From Enhydrobacter aerosaccus (GTDB taxonomy: Bacteria > Pseudomonadota > Alphaproteobacteria > Reyranellales > Reyranellaceae): a stretch of 50,048 nt of DNA. The DNA is taken from positions 1 to 50,048 of the forward strand of contig CAIMEE010000072.1 in assembly GCA_903839865.1 (NCBI GenBank). The letters are read 5' to 3'. Position numbers and translations under genes: made by a program. Below are positions 35,595 to 43,962 of the stretch, in pieces (the stretch's first letter is position 1; each line of letters starts with the position of its first letter). A model generated the notes under the pieces. That model searched no databases. It was not told the DNA's origin and saw only the letters and a program-made list of their open reading frames with translations.

Positions 35595-36062
35595 TCAGTG
35601 CTGTTCGCCGGCGATCTCGCCGATCGACGGGACGACCTTCTGCCAGCCGTCGCCCATGCCCTTGAACGCGGTCTCGTTCGTCGGCAGCACGAAGCCGGAA
35701 TGAACGAGGCTGAGGCGTGTGCCGCCCTCCACCTTTGCGAGGGTGAACGTGACGACAGTATTCAATGGCGCACCGTACCCGACATTCGATGCGTCGCCGC
35801 CCTTCCAGGAATAGACGAGGCGCTCGTTCGGCCTCACGTCCAGCACCTCGCAGTGAATGACACCGTCCCAGGCGCCAGCGGGCGTCGTCTGATAGGTGAA
35901 GCGATTGCCCTTCACCGGCGCGAAGCCCTTGTTCGGCATGCGCAGCCAGCGGCCCATCAGCTCCGCTGTCGTCAGCGCCTTCCAGACTTTCTCCGGCGCG
36001 TGCGCGAACACGCGCTCGACGACGATTTCCTTCGTGTCGGATTTCAAGGCGGCGGCGGTCAT
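35595..36062 (-). CDS. SRPBCC (AHSA1-type) domain protein
   Basis: A 155-residue START/AHSA1-like protein. It shows the usual opening pattern VERVFAHAPEKVWKALTTAELMGRW and the C-terminal helix signature ETAFKGMGDGWQKVV. Such proteins form a hydrophobic cavity that binds a small ligand. Its start overlaps the ArsR stop by ATGA, and ArsR-AHSA1 gene pairs of this kind are very common in proteobacteria; the ligand and regulatory logic of these pairs are mostly unknown. Confidence 0.92.
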   Translation of the reverse strand: MTAAALKSDTKEIVVERVFAHAPEKVWKALTTAELMGRWLRMPNKGFAPVKGNRFTYQTTPAGAWDGVIHCEVLDVRPNERLVYSWKGGDASNVGYGAPLNTVVTFTLAKVEGGTRLSLVHSGFVLPTNETAFKGMGDGWQKVVPSIGEIAGEQH

Positions 36063-36388
36063 GGATCGATCTCCTTCAAAAGGGTTTCAAGGCCGGCGAA
36101 GCGGTCGCGCCAGAAGACGGCGTAGTGACTCATCCAGTCGAAGAGCGGCGCGAGACCCTTGGGCTCGGCGCTGTAGAAAACGTTGCGCCCCTGCGCGCGA
36201 TCGACGATCAGCCCGGCCTGCTTCAGCGACCGCAGATGCTGCGACACGGCCGACTGGGTGACCCCGCTGCCCCGCGTCAGTTCGACCACGGTGATCTCGT
36301 CGGACCGCACGATGCGTTCGAAAACGGCCCGCCGCGTGGGATCGGCGAGGGTGCGCATGACAGTGTCGATGGAGGCGGCCTGGATCAT
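36059..36388 (-). CDS. ArsR family winged-helix transcriptional regulator
   Basis: A 109-residue ArsR-type repressor. The winged helix is clear: LADPTRRAVFERIV (14-27), the recognition helix TQSAVSQHLRSLKQAGLI and the wing VDRAQGRNVFYSAEP. No metal-binding CxC motif is present, so it is not a metal sensor of the ArsR/SmtB kind. It leads the ArsR-SRPBCC-GFA run, and a cluster of ATTAG/CTAAT half-sites sits just upstream, so autoregulation is likely. Confidence 0.94.
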   Translation of the reverse strand: MIQAASIDTVMRTLADPTRRAVFERIVRSDEITVVELTRGSGVTQSAVSQHLRSLKQAGLIVDRAQGRNVFYSAEPKGLAPLFDWMSHYAVFWRDRFAGLETLLKEIDP

Positions 36389-36396
36389 GTCTATTC

Positions 36397-36434
36397 ATTA
36401 GCTTTCACTAATACATTAGTCAATACTAATTAGT
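36397..36434. promoter_or_regulatory. Putative ArsR operator: repeated ACTAAT/ATTAGT half-sites
   Basis: ACTAAT-AC-ATTAGT (36407-36420) is a perfect 14-bp dyad, and ACTAATTAGT (36425-36434) a perfect 10-bp one. A further ATTAG lies at 36397-36401, giving five half-sites in 38 bp. The block begins 9 bases upstream of the ArsR start, in AT-rich DNA unlike the surrounding sequence, the place expected for promoter and autoregulatory operator. It also lies 56 bases upstream of the divergent NTF2-like gene, so it may control both. Confidence 0.65.
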
Positions 36435-36489
36435 AGGCAAAGGCCCTCGCTGCTCCGATGCTCGGGGGCCCGACGCGAGGAAAATCGCA

Positions 36490-36864
36490 ATGACCGATAC
36501 CGAGATTCGAGCGGCCCTCGATCGCCACTGGGCGGCAGCGGACGCGAGCGACTTCGAGGGCGAGCACCAGATCTACCGGGACGATGCGATACTCGAGTAC
36601 CCGCAATCGGGCGAGCGCATCCGCGGCCGTCGGAACATCCAGGCCTCGCGCGCCGCGCAGCCGAACAAGAAGCGCTTCACGGTGCGGCGCATCCTCGGGA
36701 CCGCCGGCCTCTGGATCAGCGAGTTCACCATCACCTATGACGGGCAGCCGTCCTACTCGGTGAGTATCATGGAATTCGAAGAGGGCAAGGTCGTGCGCGA
36801 GACCCAGTATTTCGGCGATGCGTTTGAGCCCGGGCCGTCACGTGCCCAATGGGTCGAGCGCTAG
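36490..36864 (+). CDS. NTF2-like/SnoaL-type protein
   Basis: A 124-residue protein with the NTF2-like cone fold pattern: an N-terminal helix pair (EIRAALDRHWAAADASDFEGEHQIYRDDAILEYPQSGERIRG) followed by beta strands ending in YSVSIMEFEEGKVVRETQYF. Many such proteins bind or isomerise small hydrophobic compounds; no catalytic residue can be assigned. GAGG precedes ATG 36490 by about 10 bases. Divergent from the ArsR gene with the operator between, and its stop shares a CTAG with livG. Confidence 0.88.
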   Translation: MTDTEIRAALDRHWAAADASDFEGEHQIYRDDAILEYPQSGERIRGRRNIQASRAAQPNKKRFTVRRILGTAGLWISEFTITYDGQPSYSVSIMEFEEGKVVRETQYFGDAFEPGPSRAQWVER

Positions 36865-37607
36865 ACGACGCCCGTGTAGGCCTGCCGAACGTCGTCACGC
36901 TTCATGACCTCGGCCGGCACGCCTTCGGCCAAAACCTTGCCCGCATCGAGCACGACCAGACGGTCGGCGACACGCAGAACCTCGCCGAGATTATGCTCGA
37001 CCAAGAGGACGGTGATGCCCTCACCCGGCAATGTGCGGATGAGATCGGCCATGGTGGCGGCCTCGGCGCTGCTCAGGCCCGCCAGCGGCTCGTCGAGCAG
37101 CAGTAATTTGGGATCGAGCGCGATGGCGCGCGCCACTTCGAGACGCTTTCTCTGGCCGAGCGGCAGCGCGCGCGGCGATTTCTCGCTCTCGGCGGCAAGG
37201 CCGATGCGCTCGAGGATCTCGTGCGCCCGCTTGCGGGCCGCCGCGCGCGAGCGGATGGCGATGGCGCGCCACGGGCTGCCGGTCTGGTGATGACCCGCCG
37301 CCAGCATAACATTCTCGATCGTGGTGAAGCTGTAGAACGGCCGCACGATCTGATGCGTGAAGCCCAGGCCCAGCCGCACCCGCGCGTGTGCGGGCAACGA
37401 CGTCACATCGCGGTCGCCCCGGAAGACGCGGCCTGAGTCCGGCCGCAGGATGCCCGCCACCATGCGCAGCGCCGTCGTCTTGCCGGCGCCGTTGGGCCCG
37501 ATCACTGCGAGGAACTCGCCCTGCTCGACGATGAAGCTCACGCCATTGGCCGCGGCAACGCCGCCGAAGCTGATGTGCAGGTCGTCGATGCGCGCCAGCA
37601 CCGTCAT
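36861..37607 (-). CDS. livG: Branched-chain amino acid-type ABC transporter ATP-binding protein (LivG)
   Basis: A 248-residue LivG-type ATPase. Walker A is GPNGAGKT (37-44), the signature LPLGQRKRLE starts near 148, and Walker B is LLLLDEP (168-174); the LivG-type insert FTHQIVRPFYSFTTIENVMLA is present. The longer upstream frame is a shadow of livM; ATG 37607 overlaps the livM stop (ATGA). It is the last gene of the minus-strand operon. The partner LivF is not here but at 33265 on the other strand. Confidence 0.94.
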   Translation of the reverse strand: MTVLARIDDLHISFGGVAAANGVSFIVEQGEFLAVIGPNGAGKTTALRMVAGILRPDSGRVFRGDRDVTSLPAHARVRLGLGFTHQIVRPFYSFTTIENVMLAAGHHQTGSPWRAIAIRSRAAARKRAHEILERIGLAAESEKSPRALPLGQRKRLEVARAIALDPKLLLLDEPLAGLSSAEAATMADLIRTLPGEGITVLLVEHNLGEVLRVADRLVVLDAGKVLAEGVPAEVMKRDDVRQAYTGVV

Positions 37608-38452
37608 GGCGCGCCCTTCCTGCGCGTGACCATCGCGGCCAATCCCGCCAGTCCCCCGGGGCTGAAACGCATCACCAGCATCAGCATGGCGCCGAAGATC
37701 AGCAGACGATAGTCGGCGGCCGCGCGCGACACTTCCGGCAACAGGGTGAGCGCGATGGTCGCCACAACGACACCCCACACCGAGCCGGTGCCGCCAATCA
37801 CCACCATGGTCAGGATCGCGATTGACTGCACGAAGTCGAACGTGTCGGGCAGGATGATGCGCGCGAAATAAATATAGAGCCCGCCTGCTAGACCGGCGAG
37901 CGCGGTGCCGATGCCGAAGGCCGTCAGCTTGTAGGTCGAGACGTTGACGCCCACGGTGCGCGCTGCATCCTCATCGTCGGCCACCGCGTCGAAGGTAAAG
38001 CCCATCCAGCTGCGCTTCAGCCAGATCGAGAACAGGATCACGGCAGCGGCGAAGAGGACGATCAACCCCGCATAGACCATCGGATCGAGGCCCGAGCCCG
38101 GGATGCCGGAGATGCCGAGTTCGCCGCCCAGCCACTTCTGCTTGCGCACGAATCCCAGGAATACGAAGCCGATACCCATCGTGGTGACGGCGAGGAAGTC
38201 GTGGCGCACGCGCAGCGAGGTGAGGCCGACGACGATGCCGATCGCACCCGCCACTATCGTCCCCGCCAGCAACGTGACCGGCAACGGCGCGCCCAGCTTG
38301 GCAAGATAGGCCGCCGTATAGGCGCCGATACCGTAGAACGCGGCATGCCCGAGGCTCACCTGGCCGCAGAAGCCCGAGATGATGTTGAGGCTGAGCGCCA
38401 GGATCATGTTGATCCCGATCACGCTCACGATACTGGCGATGTAGGAGCTCAT
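37604..38452 (-). CDS. livM: Branched-chain amino acid-type ABC permease (LivM)
   Basis: A 282-residue inner-membrane permease with about eight hydrophobic segments, starting MSSYIASIVSVIGINMILAL. Family markers are NIISGFCGQVSLGHAAFYGIGAYTAA and the cytoplasmic coupling region DDEDAARTVGVNVSTYKLTAFGIG. It is shorter than E. coli LivM, which has an N-terminal extension, but normal for HAAT permeases. It overlaps livH and livG by ATGA at both ends, so the three are tightly coupled. Confidence 0.94.
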   Translation of the reverse strand: MSSYIASIVSVIGINMILALSLNIISGFCGQVSLGHAAFYGIGAYTAAYLAKLGAPLPVTLLAGTIVAGAIGIVVGLTSLRVRHDFLAVTTMGIGFVFLGFVRKQKWLGGELGISGIPGSGLDPMVYAGLIVLFAAAVILFSIWLKRSWMGFTFDAVADDEDAARTVGVNVSTYKLTAFGIGTALAGLAGGLYIYFARIILPDTFDFVQSIAILTMVVIGGTGSVWGVVVATIALTLLPEVSRAAADYRLLIFGAMLMLVMRFSPGGLAGLAAMVTRRKGAP

Positions 38453-39312
38453 TTGCGGCCCAGCAGGCCCTGCGGGCGCACCATCAACACGACGATCAGG
38501 AACAGGAAGCCGATGGCATCGCGGTCGAACACGTCGGCGAGATAGACCGCGCCGAAGGCCTCGACCACGCCCAGGGTCAGGCTGGCGATCAAGGTGCCGC
38601 GCACGCTGCCGAGGCCGCCCAGCACGATGATGGCGAGCGCCTTGTAACTCACGGCGCCGCCCATGGTCGGCTCGACATAGTTGTTCAGGAGGCCGACAAG
38701 CCCACCCGCGATGCCCGCGAGCACCGAGCCGAACAGGAAGTTGAAATAGCGCACCCGCACCGGGTCGATGCCGAAGCTGGTCGCCATCTGCGGGTCGGTG
38801 ACAGTGGCACGCCAGCCGATGCCCGCACGCGTAAGGCCCGCGAACAGGCCGAAGCCCACCACCAACACGACCGCCACAACGATCATGGCGATCTCGACAT
38901 AGGTGAGGTTGATGCCGGCGATGCCGAGGTTGGCCACGTACCAGGGGTTATTGTCGAACGCGATCCCATAGGCACCGAAGATCATCCGGAAGCCTTCCTG
39001 CATGACGATGAACAGGCCGATGGAGACGACCATCGGGACGAACGCGGCATGATGCAGGATCGGCTGGTAGGCCAGCCGGTAGATCGCGATGCCCGCGAGC
39101 CCGCTCACCACCACCGCGACGGCGAAGCCCAGCGCCAGGCTTCCGCTGGCATTCGCGACGGTCACCACCATGTAGGCGCCCAACGCGAAGACGCCGGCAT
39201 GGGCGATGTGAAGGATGCGCAGCAGACCGTAGACCAGCGTCAGGCCCACGGCCATCATCGCGTACATGCAGCCGTAGGCCAGCCCTTTGACGATCAGCTC
39301 GACGAAGAGCAT
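38449..39312 (-). CDS. livH: Branched-chain amino acid-type ABC permease (LivH)
   Basis: A 287-residue permease, MLFVELIVKGLAYGCMYAMMAVGLTLVYGLLRILHIAHAG at its start being the classical LivH pattern, with about eight membrane helices and the coupling motif DPQMATSFGIDPVRVRYFNFLFGS. It forms the translocation pore with LivM. It follows the binding protein by 29 bp and overlaps livM by ATGA. Confidence 0.95.
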   Translation of the reverse strand: MLFVELIVKGLAYGCMYAMMAVGLTLVYGLLRILHIAHAGVFALGAYMVVTVANASGSLALGFAVAVVVSGLAGIAIYRLAYQPILHHAAFVPMVVSIGLFIVMQEGFRMIFGAYGIAFDNNPWYVANLGIAGINLTYVEIAMIVVAVVLVVGFGLFAGLTRAGIGWRATVTDPQMATSFGIDPVRVRYFNFLFGSVLAGIAGGLVGLLNNYVEPTMGGAVSYKALAIIVLGGLGSVRGTLIASLTLGVVEAFGAVYLADVFDRDAIGFLFLIVVLMVRPQGLLGRK

Positions 39313-39341
39313 CGCAGCCTACGGCCGAAACGTCGTGCCGC

Positions 39342-40490
39342 TTACTTCGGCGGCGCCAGGATCGCCTGGTCGTCGATCACGGTAACGCCCACGAACTTTC
39401 CGTCCTTGACCACGGTGACCTCGAGCGGCGAATAGAGCTCGCCCACCGAGTTGAAGTAGCCGAGCGGGCCGGTCAGCATCGCGAAGTTCTTGGTCGCGGC
39501 CAGCGCGTCGCGGACCTTGGCGGGATCCGTGCTGCCCGCACGCTTCATGGCGTCGGCCATCAGCATGACCGAGGAGTAGCAATTGGCGGCGACCGCCTCG
39601 GCATCGTAGCCCGCGCGCTTCTTGAACTCGGCGAGGAAGGGCTGGAAGTCGGCCGGCGTTGTGCGGCCGCGATCCATGCCGCCCACGATGTAGATGCCTT
39701 CGGCTGCGTCCTTGGCGATCTCCATCAATTTCATCGAGTCGAAGGCCTGCGCCGCCACGATCGGCTGCTTGAGGCCGCCGGCGCGGACTTGGGCCACGAG
39801 CGGCCCGCCCACGAAGTAATAGCCGATGGCGTAGATCACGTCGGCATTGTCGGCCTTGGCCGAGGCCACGATCGGGCCGAACTGCCGCTCACCGAGGCCG
39901 AAGGTGTATTCCTTCACAACCGTGAGGCCGAGCGCCTTGGCTTCTTCCTTGAAGCCGTCGGCGATCGACTGGCCGAAATCGTTGTTCATGGTCAGCATCG
40001 TGACCTTCGAGGTCTTGCCGTACTTGTCGGCAATGAACTTCGCGGCACCCTTGCCCTGCGGCTGGCCGAGTTGCACGCCGCGGAAAGCCCAGTTGCCTTC
40101 CTTGGTGATGTCGGGATGCACGCCATAGGCGGAGATGTACGGGATGTGCGCCTGCTGGAAGACCGTTGCGGCCGCGCGCGTCGGACCGGAATAGCTGCCG
40201 GATATGGCAGCCACGACCTTGTCCTGCCCGATCAGCTTGTTGGCGATCGGCACCGACTGGTCGGGCTTGTTCTGGTCGTCGTAGATCACCAGCTCGATTT
40301 TCTGGCCGTTCACGCCGCCCTTCTCGTTGATCCAGTCGCGCGCGATCTCCGCGCCGATGGTCGAGGACTTGCCGTCGGCCGCGGCCGGACCGGACTGCGG
40401 CGCGTGGAAGCCGATCTTGATCTGCGCCGACGCGCTGCCGGCGAACAAAAGCCCGGCCGTGGCAACCGCGGCGATCAATTTCTTCTGCAT
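39342..40490 (-). CDS. Branched-chain amino acid-type ABC substrate-binding protein (LivK-like)
   Basis: A 382-residue periplasmic binding protein with a standard Sec signal (MQKKLIAAVATAGLLFAGSASA). Peripla_BP_6 features are IKIGFHAPQSGPAA, the AISGSYSGPTRAAATVFQQAHIPYIS hinge segment and FRGVQLGQPQGKGAAKFI. The ribosome site GGGGAAG lies inside the last codons of the upstream PhnD-like gene, 2 bp gap, so translation is coupled. The ligand need not be a branched-chain amino acid; Liv systems in such organisms take up aromatics, amides or urea too. Confidence 0.94.
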   Translation of the reverse strand: MQKKLIAAVATAGLLFAGSASAQIKIGFHAPQSGPAAADGKSSTIGAEIARDWINEKGGVNGQKIELVIYDDQNKPDQSVPIANKLIGQDKVVAAISGSYSGPTRAAATVFQQAHIPYISAYGVHPDITKEGNWAFRGVQLGQPQGKGAAKFIADKYGKTSKVTMLTMNNDFGQSIADGFKEEAKALGLTVVKEYTFGLGERQFGPIVASAKADNADVIYAIGYYFVGGPLVAQVRAGGLKQPIVAAQAFDSMKLMEIAKDAAEGIYIVGGMDRGRTTPADFQPFLAEFKKRAGYDAEAVAANCYSSVMLMADAMKRAGSTDPAKVRDALAATKNFAMLTGPLGYFNSVGELYSPLEVTVVKDGKFVGVTVIDDQAILAPPK

Positions 40491-40492
40491 GG

Positions 40493-41341
40493 TCACTTCC
40501 CCTTCAACCCCAAAGTCCCAACCTCGGCGGCGAACAGCGGATGCGCCCGCTCGCTGAGAATATGCCGGCACCAGAACGCCTGCATGTCGAGAAACCTCTT
40601 ACGCAAATCATCATAGGCCGGCACTTCCGGCCGGGCAAAGCGGTCAAGCAAGAGCTGGTCCATCAGGGCGCGGATCGCGGGATCGTCGCCGGCCGCCAGG
40701 AATGCCGCGGCGACCTCGGCCGAGGCCGGTGCCGAGGCCACGAGCGCCGGGATCGCCGTGGGTTCGGTGCGGTTGATGACCCTCACCTGGGCGGCGAGGT
40801 CGGGGGCGTCCTTCGCAATCAGCGCGAAGGCGTATGAATCGAGCGGTGCCACCTCTGCCTTCTTCTCGATCACCGCCTTCAGCGCGCCCATGGGCGTGAA
40901 GCACGGATCGACGACCTCGCGGTAGAGCGGTTTGGCGCTGCCGTATGGCATCAGCGTGTGCAACAACGCGGCATAGCCTGACTGCGACTCGGGCGTCGTG
41001 AGCGCCAGTCGATGGCCGAACGTCTGCTCGAGGGTCTGGAACGGGCTGTCGGCGCGCACGACCACGTCGCTCCAGTAGCAGGCGCGGCCGCCATAGGCGG
41101 GCGGCGACGGTATGGGCGCCACGACGAGCTGGGGCTGCGGCGCGGCCAGGCTGTAGGGCAGCCCGCACATGAAGACCGCGGCCTTGTCGGGCCGTTTCCA
41201 CATTTCGGAAATCGGCGCGGGCGGTGCATGATCCACGACGTCGATGGCCGTGCCTGTCCGCTTCACGATCGAGCCGAGCAGGCTGCGCCACAGCGCCGCG
41301 ACGTGGGGCGTGACGGAGTACATGCGGGCGTTTGCGATCAT
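40493..41341 (-). CDS. PhnD-like substrate-binding domain protein
   Basis: A 282-residue type II binding-protein fold of the phosphate/phosphonate (PF12974) group. Typical are IANARMYSVTPHVAALWRSL at the start, the GGRACYWSDVVVRADSPF strand region, and SQSGYAALLHTLMP followed by GALKAVIEKKAEVAPLDSYAF, where the ligand oxyanion is usually held. No signal peptide or lipobox is visible, so it may stay in the cytoplasm; ATG 41323 is another possible start. It heads the livKHMG operon, 2 bp from the LivK-like gene, an unusual partnership. Confidence 0.85.
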   Translation of the reverse strand: MIANARMYSVTPHVAALWRSLLGSIVKRTGTAIDVVDHAPPAPISEMWKRPDKAAVFMCGLPYSLAAPQPQLVVAPIPSPPAYGGRACYWSDVVVRADSPFQTLEQTFGHRLALTTPESQSGYAALLHTLMPYGSAKPLYREVVDPCFTPMGALKAVIEKKAEVAPLDSYAFALIAKDAPDLAAQVRVINRTEPTAIPALVASAPASAEVAAAFLAAGDDPAIRALMDQLLLDRFARPEVPAYDDLRKRFLDMQAFWCRHILSERAHPLFAAEVGTLGLKGK

Positions 41342-41422
41342 CGAGTTCGATATACACGGTTGGCCCGCTATTTGCGACGACGCGTGCTCTGTCCTTCACC
41401 TCTTTGCCGGAAAGTGCCGCAC

Positions 41423-43012
41423 ATGAAGAGACGCAATTTCATCCAGGGGGCTTCGCTCGCCGCCGGCGCGCTGCCGTTCCTCGGTCACGAAACCCTGGCG
41501 CAGAAGACCTCCGCCAAGACGCTGAAGATCATCCACAACGGCAACCTGGCCTCGCTCGATCCGATCTGGACGACGGCGCCGCCGACCAAGGATTACGGCT
41601 TCCTGGTCTTCGACCAGCTTTTCGCCGTCGACTCCAAATACGTGCCGCATCCGCAGATGGCCGAGGGCTACACGCTCGAGGACGACGGCAAGACCTACGT
41701 GATCTCCCTGCGCGAAGGGCTGAAGTTTCACGACAACGCGCCGGTGCTTCCGGCGGACTGCATTGCCTCGATCCAGCGCTGGGGCGCGCGCGACGGCTTC
41801 GGCCAGCTGATGATGAAGTTCGTCGACACGTTCGAGGTGGTCAACGACCGCAAATTCAAGATCAAGCTCAAGAAGCCGTTCGCGCTGCTGCCGGCGGCGC
41901 TGGGCAAGAGCAACTCCTCGCAATGCTTCATCATGCCGGAGCGCATGGCGAAGGTGGATCCGATGAAGCAGGTCACCGAGACGATCGGCTCGGGTCCCTA
42001 TCGCTTCCTAAAGGAAGAGTTCGTGTCGGGCGCGAAAGCCGCGTGGGCCAGGTTCGACGGTTACATTCCGCGCAAGGAGCCGGTCGACAGCATCGCCGGC
42101 GGCCGCATTCCCGCCGTCGATCGCATCGAGTGGGCGTTCATCAGCGATCCCTCGACGGCGATGGCGGCCCTCGTGGCCGGCGAGCAGGACTACTGGGACA
42201 CGCCGACGCCCGACCTGCTGCCGATCATGAAGGCCGATCCCAACATCGTGGTGACGCCGCGCAATCCGACCGGCTCCTACTACATGCTGCAGCTCAATCA
42301 CACGCAGCCGCCCTTCAACAATCCCAAGGTGCGCCAGGCGTTGGCGATGGCGATCGACCAGGAGACCTTCCTGAAGTCGGCCGTGTCCGATCCGTCGCTG
42401 ATGAAGGCCTGCTACAGCTACTATGGCAGCGACTCGCCCTACTACACCCAGGACGGCGCTGACGTCATGAAGGTGAAGAGCCTCGACAAGGCCAAGGCCG
42501 CGCTCAAGGAAGCGGGCTACGGCGGCGAGAAGGTCGTGATCCTGGGCGTGATGGAAAACCCCATCCAGGCCGCGATGTGCCAGGTGGCCGAGGACCTGAT
42601 GCGGCGCATGGGCCTCAATGTCAGTCTGGTGGCGATGGATTTCGCAACCATGGCGCAGCGCCGCACCAGCCGCGAGCCGTCGGACAAGGGCGGCTGGAGC
42701 TGCTTCATCACCGTGTGGACCGGCTCCGACATCGTCAATCCGGCCGTGCACCAGATGCTGCGCGCGGGCGGCAAGACCGCCTGGTTCGGCTGGCCGACCG
42801 ATCCCGAGATGGAGACGTTGCGCGAACAATGGAGCGAGGCGCCGACCGAGGCTGAGCAGAAGACGTTCGCGGTCGCGCTACAGGTCGCGGCCTTCAAGAC
42901 CCTGCCCTACATCCCGCTGGGCTCGCTGGTACCCATGGTCGCCTATCGCAAGAACCTGACCGGCGTCTGGCCCTGCCCGGTGCAGGCCTACTGGAACATC
43001 GGCAAGAGCTGA
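41423..43012 (+). CDS. Dipeptide/oligopeptide-type ABC substrate-binding protein
   Basis: A 529-residue SBP_bac_5 family protein with a twin-arginine-like signal (MKRRNFIQGASLAAGALPFL). Landmarks are LDPIWTTAPPTKDYGFLVFDQLFAVD near the N-terminus, the family signature LEDDGKTYVISLREGLKFHD, and IGSGPYRF. It delivers peptides, nickel or opine-like compounds to the DppBC-type permeases that follow. It is divergent from the PhnD-like gene across 81 bp. The next gene is 8 bp away. Confidence 0.95.
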   Translation: MKRRNFIQGASLAAGALPFLGHETLAQKTSAKTLKIIHNGNLASLDPIWTTAPPTKDYGFLVFDQLFAVDSKYVPHPQMAEGYTLEDDGKTYVISLREGLKFHDNAPVLPADCIASIQRWGARDGFGQLMMKFVDTFEVVNDRKFKIKLKKPFALLPAALGKSNSSQCFIMPERMAKVDPMKQVTETIGSGPYRFLKEEFVSGAKAAWARFDGYIPRKEPVDSIAGGRIPAVDRIEWAFISDPSTAMAALVAGEQDYWDTPTPDLLPIMKADPNIVVTPRNPTGSYYMLQLNHTQPPFNNPKVRQALAMAIDQETFLKSAVSDPSLMKACYSYYGSDSPYYTQDGADVMKVKSLDKAKAALKEAGYGGEKVVILGVMENPIQAAMCQVAEDLMRRMGLNVSLVAMDFATMAQRRTSREPSDKGGWSCFITVWTGSDIVNPAVHQMLRAGGKTAWFGWPTDPEMETLREQWSEAPTEAEQKTFAVALQVAAFKTLPYIPLGSLVPMVAYRKNLTGVWPCPVQAYWNIGKS

Positions 43013-43020
43013 TGTCTTAA

Positions 43021-43962
43021 ATGCTGGGCTACACTGTTCGGCGCCTGCTCATGGCCGTGCCCGTGATGGGCGTGGTGGCGCTGGTCGTCTTCAGCCTGCT
43101 CTACCTGACGCCGGGCGATCCGGCGCAGGTGCTGGCGGGCGACACGGCGACGCCCGAACAGGTCGCCAAGATCCGCAGCGCCCTCGGCCTCGACGAGCCG
43201 CCGCACCTGCGGTTCCTGAGCTGGCTCTGGCATATCGTGAAGGGCGACCTCGGCACCTCGATCTTCAGCGGCGAGGCCGTCACGCACATGATCGACCAGC
43301 GGCTGGAGGCGACCTTTTCGCTGCTGCTGCTGGCCGTGCTGATCTCGATCTCAGTGGGGGTGCCGTTCGGTGTGGCGGCCGCGGCGCGGCGCGGCAGCTG
43401 GATCGACGGCGCGCTCACCACCTACAGCACGCTGGGCTTCTCGCTGCCGGCCTTCATCGCGGGCTATGGCCTGGCCTACCTCTTCGCCACGACCTTGAAG
43501 TGGCTGCCGGTCCAGGGCTTCGTGCCGCTGTCGCAGGGCATCGAGCCGTGGCTGCGCAATCTCATCCTGCCGGCGGTGACACTCAGTCTCGTCTACTCGG
43601 CGATCATCGCGCGCGTGACGCGCGCGTCGATGCTCGAAGTCCTGTCCGAAGACTACATCCGCACCGCACGCGCCAAGGGCGTGGCGCCGTGGCGGGTGCT
43701 GTTCCGGCATGCGCTGCAGAACGCGGCCGTGCCGGTGATCACCATCATCGGCATCGGCATCGCCACCCTGATCGGCTCGGCGGTGATTACCGAAAATGTC
43801 TTCGCCATTCCCGGCGTCGGACGGCTGACGGTCGACGCGATCCTGCACCGCGACTATCCCATCATCCAGGGCGTGGTGCTGATGCTGAGCGCCGCCTACG
43901 TGCTGGTGAACGTCGCGGTCGACCTTTGCTACACGTTGCTCGATCCGAGGATCCGATATTGA
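43021..43962 (+). CDS. Dipeptide-type ABC permease (DppB-like)
   Basis: A 313-residue inner-membrane permease with six helices. It starts MLGYTVRRLLMAVPVMGVVALVVFSLLYLTPGDPA, the typical DppB opening, and has the EAA loop EDYIRTARAKGVAPWRVLFRHALQNA that contacts the ATPases. The stop and the following start overlap as TTGA. It works with the DppC-like protein as a heterodimer. Confidence 0.95.
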   Translation: MLGYTVRRLLMAVPVMGVVALVVFSLLYLTPGDPAQVLAGDTATPEQVAKIRSALGLDEPPHLRFLSWLWHIVKGDLGTSIFSGEAVTHMIDQRLEATFSLLLLAVLISISVGVPFGVAAAARRGSWIDGALTTYSTLGFSLPAFIAGYGLAYLFATTLKWLPVQGFVPLSQGIEPWLRNLILPAVTLSLVYSAIIARVTRASMLEVLSEDYIRTARAKGVAPWRVLFRHALQNAAVPVITIIGIGIATLIGSAVITENVFAIPGVGRLTVDAILHRDYPIIQGVVLMLSAAYVLVNVAVDLCYTLLDPRIRY

